NCBI GenBank assembly: GCA_964019165.1 | Contig: OZ025278.1 | Span: forward strand, 4,055,041 to 4,119,040 | Reading direction: 5' to 3' | Origin: Mastigias papua | Lineage: Eukaryota; Cnidaria; Scyphozoa; Rhizostomeae; Mastigiidae | DNA: 64,000 nucleotides | Shown: positions 1 through 12,346 of the stretch, in pieces | Numbering within the stretch: the stretch's first letter is position 1 | Layout of the letters: each line of letters opens with the position of its first letter | The notes under the pieces: model-generated | What the model was told of the DNA's origin: nothing | Databases searched by the model: none | The model's input: the letters and a program-made list of their open reading frames with translations, nothing else | Position numbers and translations under genes: made by a program

Positions 1-115
1 AAAGTGGGTGCAGTAATTTTACGAAAACAGCTTTTCTACAGTTAGCGACCAGTCACAACAACAATCTTTCTACCAGTCGTTAGCAGCCATATTGCCTCCC
101 CATGCATGCCCCACT

Positions 116-204
116 CATAGAGATAGGAATACAAGAACACTAGAGTGATAACGAGGCCTGCGCGAGTGAAGCACCCCCAGCGCCATCTTGTTGGAGGTAA
201 GTTT
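116..204 (+). repeat. First-exon-like repeat, left copy (inverted partner at 2212-2310)
   Basis: The segment from 'catagagataggaata' through 'aagaacactagagtg', then 'gcgccatcttgttggag' followed by gtaagt, reappears as a reverse complement at 2212-2310 with a few changes and a different middle part. The CGCCATNTTG core resembles a YY1-type initiator motif, and GAG|gtaagt looks like a splice donor, so it could be a promoter plus 5' untranslated exon. That function is inferred. The two copies bracket the P-element-like relic and could instead be its ends. Confidence 0.5.
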
Positions 205-267
205 TGAGAAGGTGGGCGGCAGCAACGCAAGGCGAATGTTGTGCGCTGAAGTCAATCGTCCTGCTTT

Positions 268-1720
268 TCACCCAAGATTTGGCGATGAATGGATCTGATA
301 ATATAAAACAATGAATGAAGTATAACTTTCTTTGCTGCTGAAGCACAGAATAGTGAAAAAATACTTCATATCTTCGCAAATGGTAAGTTTGTATATGATT
401 TTAATGTAGACACCTTGTATATTCAAATTCGGGAGAGCAATATAACGTGTAACTGGCGTAAATGAAGCCCATTGATAATAACATATTGATGTTATTTTTT
501 GGATGAACATAAGAACATCTAAATACAGCCTTAATGGCTCTAGTATTTTGTTCAATACAGTATTAAGTTTGTCGTGATTGAAGTTGTATTTCTAGGTGTT
601 CACACTATTTTGACTACTTTTGAGCCATCTAGCAACATATTTCGCACATTTTCAACGATCTATATTAAATAAGCATCGTTATATACATTCCTTTTTGCAG
701 ACTTATTTCAAAGGAGATTCCCTGTTCTGATGTAATATGAGCTTGTTTGCCTAATACTAATTGCTTAAACAATTGCTCACATGTCTTCACAACTTGAAAA
801 ATACCAAATCTTGCAAATACTAATCCACTTTTGTTTCTTCTATGTGTTAACTTTTGTGTGTTTTCTGTGTTAATTTTTTCTATGTGCAGCAGGTTAATGC
901 CCTGTAACAGATTGCTAATGGTATTTATTATACAAGCATTTATACACACATATTTGTGTTGATAGATCAATGATCTGTAGGAGTGCTGTATGAAATGATA
1001 GGAGCAAAGGAATATTGAAACTTCTTCCTATTTCTCTATGTGGGATATATGTAATTGTACCTATCATGACTGACATGTCATATAGTGTTTGTTCTACTTG
1101 CAGAGTATAATATAGATGCATCAGCATATGGCTTATAATAAAGATCACATGAACCACATAGTCACAAGCAGGATGAGCAGATACAGTTACAATACTTTCA
1201 TGTCACTCCAGACTTGCAACCTTGACATTTTCCTACTTCCTAATTTACAAAAGTGTCATCCCAAACAATACTACATGTTGAAAAGCCTGAATTGGCCAGA
1301 ATTGCCATGAAGCTGTTCTCACCAATTGAGCAAGAACTTTTCCAGTTACTTTCTGGATAAGGAAATATTCCATAATGGACTTCCATGAAGTTTGGCCTAT
1401 TCCAACTACCATAAAGAAAAGTATTTTAGAGGCCAACACCTCACTGTTGTCAACAATTGCATTCCCTCCATAGTCAACAAAGCCTGTGTATTTCTGCTCT
1501 TCCCTACTCCACTGTATCTGTTATCTAATGGCCTTTCTATCAATAAGAATTGACATATCACAACTCAATTTGCCCAAAACTAGTTTCTTAGCTTCATCAA
1601 ATGCATCACTGAGAAAGCCTAGCCTGAACTGCATAGAAGAGCACAAAAGGTGGAGAAGATCTACTAGCAATAACAAATTCTGGCAGGAGAAACAAGAAAG
1701 GAAAGAGAATTGCTAGGAAT
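268..1720 (-). pseudogene. P-element/THAP9-like transposase relic
   Basis: Read on the minus strand, consecutive fragments resemble the core of P-element-family transposases. Around 1720-1500 there is a stretch with 'DAFDEAKKLVLGKL' and 'SILIDRKAIR'. Around 1490-1245 comes a 'FVDYGGN' segment followed by 'FFMVVGIG...SWKSIMEYFLI'. Around 1180-1080 there is 'VVHVIFIISHML', and near 870-760 'KINTENTQKLTHRR'. A 'YKLTICEDMKYFF' piece lies near 390-350. The order agrees with the family, but in-frame stops and frame changes occur throughout and no single ORF exceeds about 100 codons. In this family the protein would be a cut-and-paste DNA transposase with an N-terminal THAP zinc finger; no THAP domain is visible. 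Family assignment rests on remembered motif patterns, so it is moderately sure; the decay is clear. Confidence 0.55.
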
Positions 1721-2211
1721 CGTATAATTTATATGCCCTAGAAAGAACTATTTGATAGAAATATATATCTAGACTTTTTAACATTTAATGAATTATGTTT
1801 CATAACAGTATGTTATTGAAGTCTCTCAACTCTGCTAATGGTCATGTTCCGCTGCCTTAAACTGTTCCAAGTTTGTTGTATAACAATTTCCGTAATATTT
1901 AGTACTTGGTATACATGTTGCCATTTCACTGTAAGCATTTCTACAAACCTGTGAAACGAAACGGTTTCACCTGTTCTATGTTCATACCCACGACGACACT
2001 GGTATGCACTTTACGGCGACACAGTCATTCCGCATTTTCTGAGCAAGCAATACAGCATAGCGTATACAAAACTTATTTACGACTAAAACTAAAGTGTAAA
2101 CAACAAATATAACAGTTTAAAAGACATTAAACAGCAACTAGTGTCCAAAAGGGGCGATTTCTGCTCTTTCAGGAGATCACTCATGAAGGGTCAAACCAGC
2201 TTCCGCACCCG

Positions 2212-2310
2212 AAACTTACCTCCAACAATATGGCGCATGGGTGCTTCAACCTCGTACTGGTCAAACAATAGGAGTGCGCACTCTAGTGTTCTTATATTCC
2301 TATCTCTATG
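2212..2310 (-). repeat. First-exon-like repeat, right copy (inverted)
   Basis: This is the reverse-complement partner of 116-204. On the minus strand it reads 'catagagataggaata', 'aagaacactagagtg', 'gcgccatattgttggag', then gtaagt. It also overlaps the start of a gag relic on the same strand, so it may belong to either neighbour. Confidence 0.5.
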
Positions 2311-3302
2311 GCCCCACTGGATTGGCCGGAGAACAATAGAGTCCTCGTTCTAGTCCTAGTATTTCTATGGTGGGTACCTTCTATGCCCTGAAGTCTTACT
2401 ACCTTAGAATGCTTCTGAGTTAGCTGTGGCAAGCGTTTACCCCTTTCTGTTTCGGCCGCTACAGCTTTTCCCATCTGGGAGATTAGCTCTTCGTCAGTTG
2501 TTTTGGGTAATAAATAAGGGCGCATTTGTGTACGGATAGCTTCTTGGATCAGGCCAACTTCTAAAGTCTGTAAAAATAATCCTTGAACCAGGGCAGGGTT
2601 ATAATGGGTAGTTTCATCAGCTTCAGATGCAAAAAAACTGTTTGTCTAACTTCTAGGGTTCTCATGAGAAACTTGTTTGCGTCCTCTCCGGGCTCTTGAG
2701 TCATGGTACTAAGCTCCTGATAAAGTTCAGTGGCAGACTTTTCCTTGAAATGGGAACGTAGGATCTGCAGAAGTCGTGGAAGTTTAAGGTCAGTAATAGT
2801 TTCCAAATATGTGCGGACTGACAACCCCGGGGTGAAGGCCCGTATGATAGCACTGATAATATCTTTCTCATTATAGCTCCTAGTTTGGGCTTCATGTATC
2901 TGCCGCATGAGACTGATAAAGGAAATCTTGTCCTTTTGACTAGTCTCTCCAACCTGTCCTTATATTTTAAATTCGCGTCTGAACATTGAGTTATCCAGGA
3001 TTGTAGTAAAGCTAGGGGTGTCCTTCTGGGGTGAAGGTGTTCCCGTGGGATTGGGGGGGGGGAGGTGCACTAGCAGCAACTGGCTTTAAGGCATTAGTAA
3101 TTGAAACTAGGAGGGTCTTCTTAACCTCACTGTCACTAACATCATAACACTTTCGAATAGCTTTGATAACAGTAAGTTTGGGTTTTCCCTCCCAATATTT
3201 CTCATTGAGATCTAATTTTTGAGCAACATGACATAGAGCATCCAAAGAGCTACTCACCATAAGCTCTTCGACTTGAAGTTCAACCTCATCGGACGCTGCC
3301 AT
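2292..3302 (-). pseudogene. gag relic of a gypsy-type LTR retrotransposon
   Basis: The likely start is the ATG at 3302 ('MAASDEVELQVEEL'). A roughly 95-residue N-terminal piece runs to a proline-rich linker ('ASAPPPPQS') near 3050. After a frame change, 2952-2580 gives a helical capsid-like stretch ('AFTPGLSVRTYLE', 'LRSHFKEKSATELYQELS', 'LMRTLEVRQ'). Another frame at 2525-2400 gives 'MRPYLLPKTTDEELISQM'. These pieces form one interrupted gag. No zinc knuckles, protease or pol follow. Just outside the start, on the minus strand near 3420-3400, is a TGG-initiated stretch that could be a primer-binding site. The pol most like its usual partner in this window is gypsy-3 at 54.7 kb, but that link is inference. 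Confidence 0.5.
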
Positions 3303-3599
3303 ATCCAAGTTAATGCAAAACCAACGACAAGACGCAACAGATGACTCAATGGGAAATCCAAACAAACGAGGCTCTCCACCCAGGTAGAAAAGAAAGCAGG
3401 AACAGTCACACTGGCCACCAAAATGTCGTGCCCTTTCCATTTAGTAGAAAGACAAACAAACACAAGCAACTAGCAAGTTATCGTACTCTATCAACCATTA
3501 CTCAATTTCAACTTTTGGATCAGATCATATTTCAAAGGCATGCTACTTTATGTAGTAAGTCATATCAAAACAAAAGATACTTCATGTAAACCCCGAGAC

Positions 3600-4053
3600 A
3601 GAGCAATTTCAATTACCACAAAGAAAAGACTTTTAACATCCTTGGTGTTTAGTATTGCTACTTATGGATCTGAATGCTGGATACTTAAAGCAACTGACAA
3701 AAGGAAAATTAACTCCTTTGAACTGTGGTGCTATCGACGCTTATTAAGAATAAATTGGACTAATAAAAAGACTAACGAATACGTTTTAAGTAAAATTGGA
3801 ACTAGTGTGAGACTGCTAACTACCATTGTTAAGCGAAAAATGTGACATATATTCAGAAAAGGTGACATTTGTGAAGACTTATTAACTGGGACCGTGTATG
3901 GAAAAAGAGGAAGAGGTAGACCAAAGACCAGGTACAGCGATAACATTCGAGAATATGGTGGGAATCGGAACTTTGTTTATTTATATCGACTAGCACAGAA
4001 TAGACAAGCATGGAAGGCCACGGCTGTTCAGCTAAATGACCTTCCCGTCCAAT
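3600..4053 (+). pseudogene. 3' end of a non-LTR retrotransposon reverse transcriptase
   Basis: The frame contains 'LLTSLVFSIATYGSECWIL', then 'KINSFELWCYRRLLRINW', typical of the region after the catalytic core in LINE reverse transcriptases. It stops at 3845 and resumes downstream with 'TVYGKRGRGRPKTRYSDNI' and 'RLAQNRQAWKATA' up to about 4053, followed by a GATGATGA-type end. Only the C-terminal part survives, with one or two frame breaks, as in a 5'-truncated, dead LINE copy. Confidence 0.6.
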
Positions 4054-5013
4054 GATGATGAAGTTGAACGTTTTCTTTCATATTACAGGCACAGCATCAA
4101 TAGGGAGGCTGGGGGTTTCACACCAAACTTTTTGATATTCAGTGATTTTTCTACCCTTTAAGTTAAGACAATCCAAAGCTTTGAAGCTGGTTGCCAGCAA
4201 ATAAATTGTATGAATTATTTTGTATTTACTCAATGGGGCCTAATTGCCATCCATATACTAAGTAGTTTTTGAAAATGTTTCTACTCAGCCCTCTCTTAGT
4301 AAGAGCTCACGGCAATTAACTTTGGAGCACTTTGTACGTAAAGTAAGTATAACAATAACAAGCCTTTTTAGCAAATTTCAAGATGCCCCAAGTCTTAAAT
4401 CTGTTCCAATACAGGGACGCCGGAGCATACTTTCGAGTGGGGGGGGGGACTGGGGATGAGCGGCAAGTCCATGTGGATGTATGCAACAATGGCGGTAGGA
4501 GGGAGACGATAGGATGTCAGAGTTGGAGCCCTCATTGAAAAATTTTACAACCCACGCCCTATAATTCAGTGGGAAACGCCCTCTTTGAATATAGACATGC
4601 GTCCTGTCTTGGTAGAAAATGGCAGATAAAATCATTGAAGTGTTGATGAGAAAATTGAACAGACCTCTTTGCTACTCTATAAAGATATGTTTCTTGGCAC
4701 GGAATCCGAAGAGAAACATTGACAGGAGAACAGGCCTAATTTTTCCAGCAAATGACCTGTCTAGTTGTCTTCTCATGTGGGAGTTTCTTAACACTGTTGT
4801 TTGCACAGGAAATACTAACGTTTGCTTGAGCCTTGTGATGTTCTCAACATGTTCTTACGAGTTTGACGTTTTGAGCCTCATTTTCATATCACCTTTTTCA
4901 TATAACAAAAAAGAGGTGTAGTACTTCCTGTAGCCAAACTCAAATCATTAACAGACACTTTGATCTGTCACATGACGCTAGTTCCACAGTTGTTGTTCAA
5001 ACAACAATACTCA
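4054..5013. other. Non-coding stretch upstream of the IS3EU-like insertion
   Basis: No gene is recognised. It holds a G-rich transposon-end-like sequence at 4412 (CAGGGACGCCGGAGC followed by a G run) and a diverged copy of a dispersed repeat at about 4823-4915. The last 70 bp (4945-5013) resemble 49,890-49,955, just upstream of galactosyltransferase first exon B, so they were probably the 5' flank of first exon A before the insertion. Confidence 0.5.
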
Positions 5014-5019
5014 GTGCAG
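5014..5019. other. Target-site duplication, left (GTGCAG)
   Basis: GTGCAG directly precedes the left terminus and is repeated at 10751-10756 directly after the right terminus. At 50 kb a related sequence carries a single GTGCAG in the same context. Confidence 0.85.
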
Positions 5020-5306
5020 TACGGTGGCCCATACCGGTCAAACAAATTAACACGTTAGAAAACAAATTAACATATCAGAAAACAAATTAATATGTCAGGA
5101 AACAAATTAACATCTCAGAAAACAGATTAACATGTCACGAAGCAAATAAAAGTTTCAGAAAACACATTACAATTTCAGAAAACACATTAACAAATCACGA
5201 AACACATTACAATTTCAGAAAACACATTAACAAATTGCGAAACACATTACAATTTCAGAAAACACATTAACAAATCACGAAACACATTAAAGTTTCAGAA
5301 AGCAGA
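5020..5306 (+). repeat. Left terminal inverted repeat with subterminal 20/40-bp repeats
   Basis: After the unique 20-bp tip, the arm consists of units of about 20 bp of the form AAAACAnATTAAnAnnTCAG. These alternate with CACG-ending variants to give a 40-bp higher-order period (about three copies). The right arm has the same units in reverse complement but about twice as many. Such arrays are commonly transposase-binding sites in DNA transposons; that role is inferred. Confidence 0.8.
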
Positions 5307-5420
5307 ATATAGCTAAACCACGTGTAAGAGTATCCGGAGCAGCGATTTAGTCTCATCACAGCACTATCATATTTTGGAATGGTACCAGCTTTTCAGTTAC
5401 CTAGACATCCATAGAAAAAC

Positions 5421-7918
5421 ATGTTCTGCCCTTCCTGTGGGGCTGTTTTAGATGTTTCTGGGCAGAAATTCTGCGGGTATTGTGGGAGTTCATTGTTCAA
5501 TAGGTCTTTCGTGGATACATCTCCAAGTGCAGAGGTAAGCATGCTATAATTTACGCCATACTTTGATGAGTTTTCCTTTATCGTTTGGTGATGATTTCGT
5601 CAAAAGTATATTGAAGTTGCTTTACTTTGTGCCGGGAACAAGGCCCCAGATGTTCTTGATAAAGCAAAACATTCCTTTGTATACTTTTCTGTGATCTAGT
5701 ACTAGACAGCCTAAAATTTAAGAAACTTGTAGAACAGCAAGAAAAGAGCCAAGAAACTTTAGACAAATAGCACGTTGAAATCGTTACCTGCTTCAATGTA
5801 AAGTTGTACCAAAACAATGTGAATATGACATTGTTTAAGAATTTAACTCACACTGAGGTATTGTAGGACAAATTGCTACTATCTTTAATTCCTCTTAATT
5901 TAGGCTCAACATTCCAAAGCACTTTCTTTCACTGAATACAAGAAAAAGTTGGAAAACCAAAGAGCATCTTTTTATCGTTCAGACAATAAAAGAAGGAAAT
6001 CAAATGAGAGCTCTGGAATGGAAGTTTGTGTTAACGTTGGTTTGGTAAAATTGGTAGAAAATGGTCAATTGAAGCCAATGAGAGGGAAAAGCATTCCTAT
6101 GAAGGTGATGAAGTGTTCGAAACGGGAAGAGCTGATGACAAAAGCCATTAAAAAACATCAGGCACATAATAACATTGGTTATGGACCATTTGACTTACTG
6201 TACCCAAACTTAACGCGAGTAAAGAATCTGCTGGAAAAGGAGGAGGAACTTGTCCTAGAAAAATACAAATTGGAGGCTGGCAAGCCATACAATCGGCTGA
6301 ACTTTTTCCTTGTCTCTGTAACCGATTTCATTAAATCGCAATGCAGTCACAACAGTGATTCTGATGATGAAATTGAAACCGATTTTACAAGCCTATATGG
6401 GGAAAGGGCTCTTCCCATACATTCTTGCCATCAGAGGATGAAATTGGGCAAGACTTTGATTTATCAAGTATTGCATGTGAAGGTACTCCACTACAGCCGG
6501 ACTTACCCATCAGTACTATCTTGGAATTTTCTTCCCAAAAACAGGATTCAAGCGAGCATTTGCAAGCTACTATCAGTAATAACACTGAATGTGCCACCAC
6601 TTCAAGGTTTACGCAGGAAATCACCCAGGATATCATCCCTGCTGGACAGTCGTATGCCAGCTTTCACTTCTGCAGCGAATACCCAAGCGATGATGAAGTG
6701 GCTTTCCCTTCTGATGATATGGTATCATCCCCAGCAGCTTCTCTAAATGCCAATTTCAAGGACTCATTAATGGAAATGTCCACGAAAAGCATCACTCAGG
6801 AGGATTCAGTAAGGGTGAAAGTGCGACGTACTGCAATATGGGATGATGCGAAGATCAAGCTCAACCGGTTCACTTACGACCATTGGTCAAAATCCCTCCG
6901 AGTACAGTTTGTTGGCGAATCAGCAGTTGATGAGGGTGGACCAAGGCGGGAGTTTACAGCTCTCGTTCACAACATGGTGATGCAATCAAAACTGTTTGAA
7001 GGAACACCCGAAGGCAAATATTTTTCAAATAATTTTTCTGCTCTTAAAGATGAAGACTACAAATTATACGGAAAATTTTGTGTTTGGACATTACTACAAG
7101 GTTGCCCAGCCCCTTCCTTTTTTGCCAAACCAGTTGTTGACTATATTATTTATGGTAGTCTAGAGAAAGTGGAAGGTGCTATTGAATACATTCCAGACAG
7201 TTGCACCCAAATATGTAACTTCTCCAATCGTTTGAAAAACGCAACTGATGACGAGAAGTTGAAAGAGATTTGCGAGAGCAACATTGATATATTGATTGAT
7301 GTTGGCTACACTAAACCGAGGCTTTCACTAGAAGACAAAGAGGACATTATTAAATGTCTCGTTTTAAAAACAACTATTGGAGATTCAATGTTGGCTATGG
7401 CACAGTTCCTGGATGGACTATCACTGTTTGGTTTTCTAGATATTGCTAGAAAATTCCCAGAAGATGTTCGAACATTGTTTCAGTGCCAAAGGAAGGCAAT
7501 TCTTTCCGCTGAAGTAATAGATGACATGTTCGTTCCACAACTATCCGATAAGGGGTCCAACAATCTTTCATATGAGGAGTCCATTCTGATGAATTTTACA
7601 CACTTTTTGGAAGATCTTGAGGCTGGAGCTGTTAAAACGACAGTGTTGTGCACAGAAGATGATACTCTTACAGAAAGAATGCTGCAGCTGGAGGACTTCT
7701 TGCAGTTTGCAACTGGTTCTCCTTCTATTCCAGTATTGGGCTTTCATGCATCACCTTCTATTACTTTCAATCACATTGATAAATATCGCAAACTGTCAGT
7801 CTCAACATGCTCTTTGGAACTCAATTTTCCGGTCAATGATAGACTTATGATATATGAGCAATTTAAAGACGAGATGTGTGAATGCATAGTATCTTCACCT
7901 GGATTTGGCCAAGTTTAA
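5421..7918 (+). CDS. Transposon-encoded HECT-type E3 ubiquitin ligase with N-terminal zinc ribbon
   Basis: Exon 1 is 5421-5534: ATG, then a zinc ribbon with CPSC (residues 3-6) and CGYC (18-21), ending at a GAG|gtaagc donor. Exon 2 starts at 5904 after an 'aatttag' acceptor in the same phase. It reads to about 6400, where the frame must move to that of 6425-7918. The C-terminal ~360 residues form a HECT domain: 'DEGGPRREF' (near 6930) matches the N-lobe hallmark, and 'STCSLELNFP' carries the predicted catalytic cysteine (codon 7808-7810). The region just before is acidic and low in complexity, as in G2E3-type ligases. HECT ligases accept ubiquitin as a thioester and transfer it to substrates; here the target is unknown and might be the transposase or host chromatin. 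The apparent frameshift near 6400-6425 may be a mutation or an unrecognised short intron. Confidence 0.75.
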
Positions 7919-8894
<976 letters not shown>

Positions 8895-10172
8895 TTAGCC
8901 AGTGACACTAATTAGTCTCAAATACAACTGCAATGCTTCGCTCCAGGTACCTGGACAAGACAAGTCCTCAGCATTTAAAACATAAGCGAAATATTTCTGA
9001 TAGTCATTTTCATTATCATCATCTGAAATACGTAGACAGTGCTCTTCCATAGCTTCAATTTCATCACATGGTACTTCTATTAATTGATCAGAGCAGCCAT
9101 TCTTTTCAGGGAGGAAAAACAGCATGTCCGGGCGCCCTGGTATTGTTTCAAACCTCGACTTTCGGATGTAATGTGTATTCCAATGAATGCGCACAAATTT
9201 TAGATCCTCTCTTAGCAAGTTGGAGAAACAAAACCAAAGGCATTCCTTATGTAACTCATTTCCAGGAAGAAAATGCCCTTTATCAATTAAGTCCTTGAAA
9301 AAATTTATCCACCAGGAACTTCTGCTTCTTCTGAAAAATGACCACCAAGCTTCAATACGTTGGTTATGCTTTGATTCGACAAATCGATGAGATTTTTCAC
9401 TTGCATGTGGATCAGTGCATTCTGATCGAAGCCTAACTTGAATAGCAGCCATTGTGCAGTTTTCACTACCTGGATCCGTGGAAAGAATTACTGGGCACCC
9501 ACCTAGTTCTTTTAGGCAGTCTAAATAGAATGCTGCAATGACTGCTGGGTTATTATTTGTTCTCGATAATTCTAACCACAATACCTTCCTACTGTATCCA
9601 TCAATACATCCATGGATGGGGAACCCAAAATCTTTCAATTTATCATATCCATCAATGTGCCACACGAAGTTGGGACCAGGTGAAGAATACTCTCTCCTTT
9701 TTAACCTCCTTCTCTTTCTCACTTCAACCCCATCTGGATCAATTTCCCTCATCAAAGTTGCGACTGTATGGCGCGAAATTGAGATACTATGTGTCAAGCG
9801 CAATGAGTGCCAAATAGATCGGTAACCACCTAGGCAACCTGCTCCATCAAGCTCTTTTCTAATCAACGCTTTAACCTCATCATTGTCAACACCAATGTTA
9901 CGTCTGCTGAAACCATAGCTTCTCAGCCGACGCTGCAGGGTAGACATGGAAATGCTTATGCCATGATATTTCGCTAAGAACGCTAAAATAGCATCATATG
10001 TATATCCACTGTCGATGTACATTTTAATAAGTTCTTCGCCTTCTCCATAACTGTCCTCCTCCACGGTACTTTGTGCAGGTGAGCCACAATTTATGCAAAA
10101 GCTATGAGCTTCCAGCAATTGATTTGCACAAGTAGTGCAGTATTTAAGACTATTTGAATTGCCTTCAGCCAT
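8895..10172 (-). CDS. IS3EU-like transposase (DDE integrase core, zinc ribbon, HTH)
   Basis: An uninterrupted 425-residue frame. Residues 12-29 form a zinc ribbon (CTTC...CINC). Residues about 45-95 look like a helix-turn-helix ('[13 protein letters not shown]', '[13 protein letters not shown]'). A second helical region at 100-145 is followed by a basic patch 'RKRRRLKRR' (152-160). The RNase H-like integrase core has candidate catalytic residues D174 ('WHIDGYDKL'), D233 ('STDPGSENC') and E274 ('[11 protein letters not shown]'), with usual spacing. The protein would bind the subterminal repeats and cut and join DNA as a cut-and-paste transposase. The start is the ATG at 10172, leaving the complete zinc ribbon. 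No intron or break is visible, so it may still be functional. Confidence 0.85.
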   Translation of the reverse strand: MAEGNSNSLKYCTTCANQLLEAHSFCINCGSPAQSTVEEDSYGEGEELIKMYIDSGYTYDAILAFLAKYHGISISMSTLQRRLRSYGFSRRNIGVDNDEVKALIRKELDGAGCLGGYRSIWHSLRLTHSISISRHTVATLMREIDPDGVEVRKRRRLKRREYSSPGPNFVWHIDGYDKLKDFGFPIHGCIDGYSRKVLWLELSRTNNNPAVIAAFYLDCLKELGGCPVILSTDPGSENCTMAAIQVRLRSECTDPHASEKSHRFVESKHNQRIEAWWSFFRRSRSSWWINFFKDLIDKGHFLPGNELHKECLWFCFSNLLREDLKFVRIHWNTHYIRKSRFETIPGRPDMLFFLPEKNGCSDQLIEVPCDEIEAMEEHCLRISDDDNENDYQKYFAYVLNAEDLSCPGTWSEALQLYLRLISVTG

Positions 10173-10242
10173 AAATGGTAAGTGTCAGGCCTAAGCTGCA
10201 CTAGGGCACACTAGCTTTGAGACATTGTGCTTCCTATATTGC

Positions 10243-10750
10243 ATTTGTTTCCTTCAATTTCAATTTGTTTCTAATTACTTTAATTTTTTTTCGTTAAGTT
10301 CAATTTGCTTTCAGGGACTTTCATTTGTTTTCTAAAAATTTAATGCGTTTTCTGAAACTTTAATCTGTTTCGTGATTTGTTAATGTGTTTTCTGAAATTG
10401 TAATGTGTTTCGTGATTTGTTAATGTGTTTTCTGAAATTGTAATGTGTTTCGTGATTTGTTAATGTGTTTTCTGAAATTGTAATGTGTTTCGTGATTTGT
10501 TAATGTGTTTTCTGAAATTGTAATGTGTTTCGTGATTTGTTAATGTGTTTTCTGAAATTGTAATGTGTTTCGTGATTTGTTAATGTGTTTTCTGAAATTG
10601 TAATGTGTTTTCTGAAACATTTATTTGCTTCGTGACATGTTAATCTGTTTTCTGAGATGTTAATTTGTTTCCTGACATATTAATTTGTTTTCTGATATGT
10701 TAATTTGTTTTCTAACGTGTTAATTTGTTTGACCGGTATGGGCCACCGTA
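10243..10750 (-). repeat. Right terminal inverted repeat with expanded 40-bp repeats
   Basis: The outer ~60 bp match the left end exactly as an inverted repeat. Inside, a 40-bp unit (tgttaatgtgttttctgaaa + ttgtaatgtgtttcgtgatt) is repeated about five to six times between 10375 and 10610, more often than in the left arm. The transposase start codon lies about 70 bp inside this arm, so the arm may also contain its promoter. Confidence 0.85.
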
Positions 10751-10756
10751 GTGCAG
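10751..10756. other. Target-site duplication, right (GTGCAG)
   Basis: Direct copy of 5014-5019, immediately after the right terminus; it continues into the 5' flank of galactosyltransferase first exon A. Confidence 0.85.
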
Positions 10757-10799
10757 GCACGCACGGCGTCTTTTGGAGCAAGGCAAATACAGTTTGGGA

Positions 10800-10961
10800 A
10801 TGAGATCCGTCAAATGTTTCATATCAGCGATCGCTGTGTTGTGCTTGATATGTGTTGTTTTACTGTTACTGGATGGAAAGAACTCTACAGAGTTACTGAC
10901 ACAGAGATTCAGTCTTCACCACCACTTCCTCTACGCTATCACTAAACTAACATCACACTAA
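10800..10961 (+). pseudogene. Galactosyltransferase first exon, copy A (truncated)
   Basis: ATG at 10800 begins MRSVKCFISAIAVLC, a basic N-terminus and a hydrophobic membrane anchor of about 18 residues, then 'KNSTELLTQRFSL'. It is nearly identical to copy B at 49,998 up to about 10,917. It then diverges and runs to a stop at 10,959-10,961 without the 'DENLL' end and splice donor. The IS3EU-like element is inserted about 45 bp upstream of the ATG. Loss of the splice end argues for a dead exon, although an unrecognised splice form cannot be excluded. Confidence 0.6.
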
Positions 10962-12144
10962 CATTCTATTGCGTCATAACACCTTGTCCTTTGTTTAGGC
11001 CTATTTTCATACCAGCTTGCCCTCAACACTTTGCCGTACCTAACCTAGCCCTTCCTTTCCTATACAGATTTTGTTTATTTCATCATTTTGGGGAAAATGG
11101 TAAATAGCACATTCAAATTGTAAGATAGTTGGTCTTTACACTGGCAGTGATCAGACAGAATAAAAACATATCTCTAAAGGTTTCTTGTTTTCAATACTGC
11201 AAACGGCAAAAATACTAAGACTACATTGCGTGAGATCGAACCTTCTATTTATATATATAAATAGTTAATAGTCATTGTATAAAGTGAAAGTCAAGAATCA
11301 CTAAACGCTTAATCAAAAAGTGGAGAATTTTCGTTTATCAGGATGAGTATCCGGTGTAGAATCTACTATATGTAATTAGTTTTGTGTGCACAACAATAAG
11401 GTCGTTATGTGGATATGTATTAAGATGCTAGGAGCCGTTTGAAATCGATCCAATGCAATGCATGGAAGTCAGTCAAGAACGTTCAATACAACCTGCTGAT
11501 TTTCCTTGGCACCATTTAAAATTTAAACCCCCACCCCCTCCTTAAGTAGTATTGGTCCGATAGCAAAACCCCGTAGCTTTCTACACACATCACTTAGCCC
11601 TTTGAGTTGCTCATATTTCGTTCATACAAAATTGCTGTAGCTTTTCTATAGGGTATATCATAGCAAATTTTCCGAGACTTTGGCAGGCATTGTAGGAATA
11701 AACCATCCGTCCACATTTGTTCTCTTATTTTGTTTTGGGAAGCGACTGAAATCATCATTCGCTTAAACCGTGTCTTTCAACTGAGAACAGTGTAGATCTT
11801 GGTTTGTGATTTTAGTCCACCATTCCATGATTCAAAGTCCTCCAACAGTGAAATTTTGGGCTATCTGTGAGTTTACGAACACCTGCAACAAGTGAAGTGT
11901 ATTGAATAGCTTCGTCATCAAAAATGAATTCTGTGAAAGCAGTAAGTGCATCTGAAAATGTAAAATATCGTAGAACGTTTTGTCTCCGCCCAGTTGTGCA
12001 CTGTTTTCCTTTCATGATGATCGACTTTCTAGCCGCTTCATTATCAGGTGACCATTTTGGAACATAATATAATAGCTGCTATTGTTTCTATTGTTGTTGA
12101 AAACAATAGGCTTCCTAACCAGTCATATTCTATTTACTATGTAT
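10962..12144. other. Non-coding stretch
   Basis: No gene, RNA or clear mobile element is recognised; ORFs here are short and without known motifs. Confidence 0.5.
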
Positions 12145-12346
12145 TAGTGTTGTACTTCACTAGTTAAGTGGTGTCACACCTGGGAAAATTTGCCTCTAGC
12201 CAGGAAATGTTGTTGAAAACATGGGTGTTTTCATACCATCCAATGTAGACAGTAGTTCAAAGACAACAAAATTTTCAACAACATTTCCTGGCTAGAGGCA
12301 AATTTTCCCAGGTGTGCCACCATTTGATTAGTGAAGTACAACACTA
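12145..12346. mobile_element. Inverted-repeat MITE, ~200 bp
   Basis: The left arm begins tagtgttgtacttcacta and continues through 'cctgggaaaatttgcctcta'. It recurs as its reverse complement at 12,270-12,346, giving arms of about 75 bp around a ~50-bp loop. It has no coding capacity. The flanks are too short to fix a target duplication; GTA-like bases occur on both sides. Confidence 0.75.

Noticed and set aside
10375..10610. Regular 40-bp repeats that could suggest a CRISPR array
   Set aside because: The units follow one another without variable spacers, lie in the terminal inverted repeat of a transposon and have no cas genes; the genome is eukaryotic.
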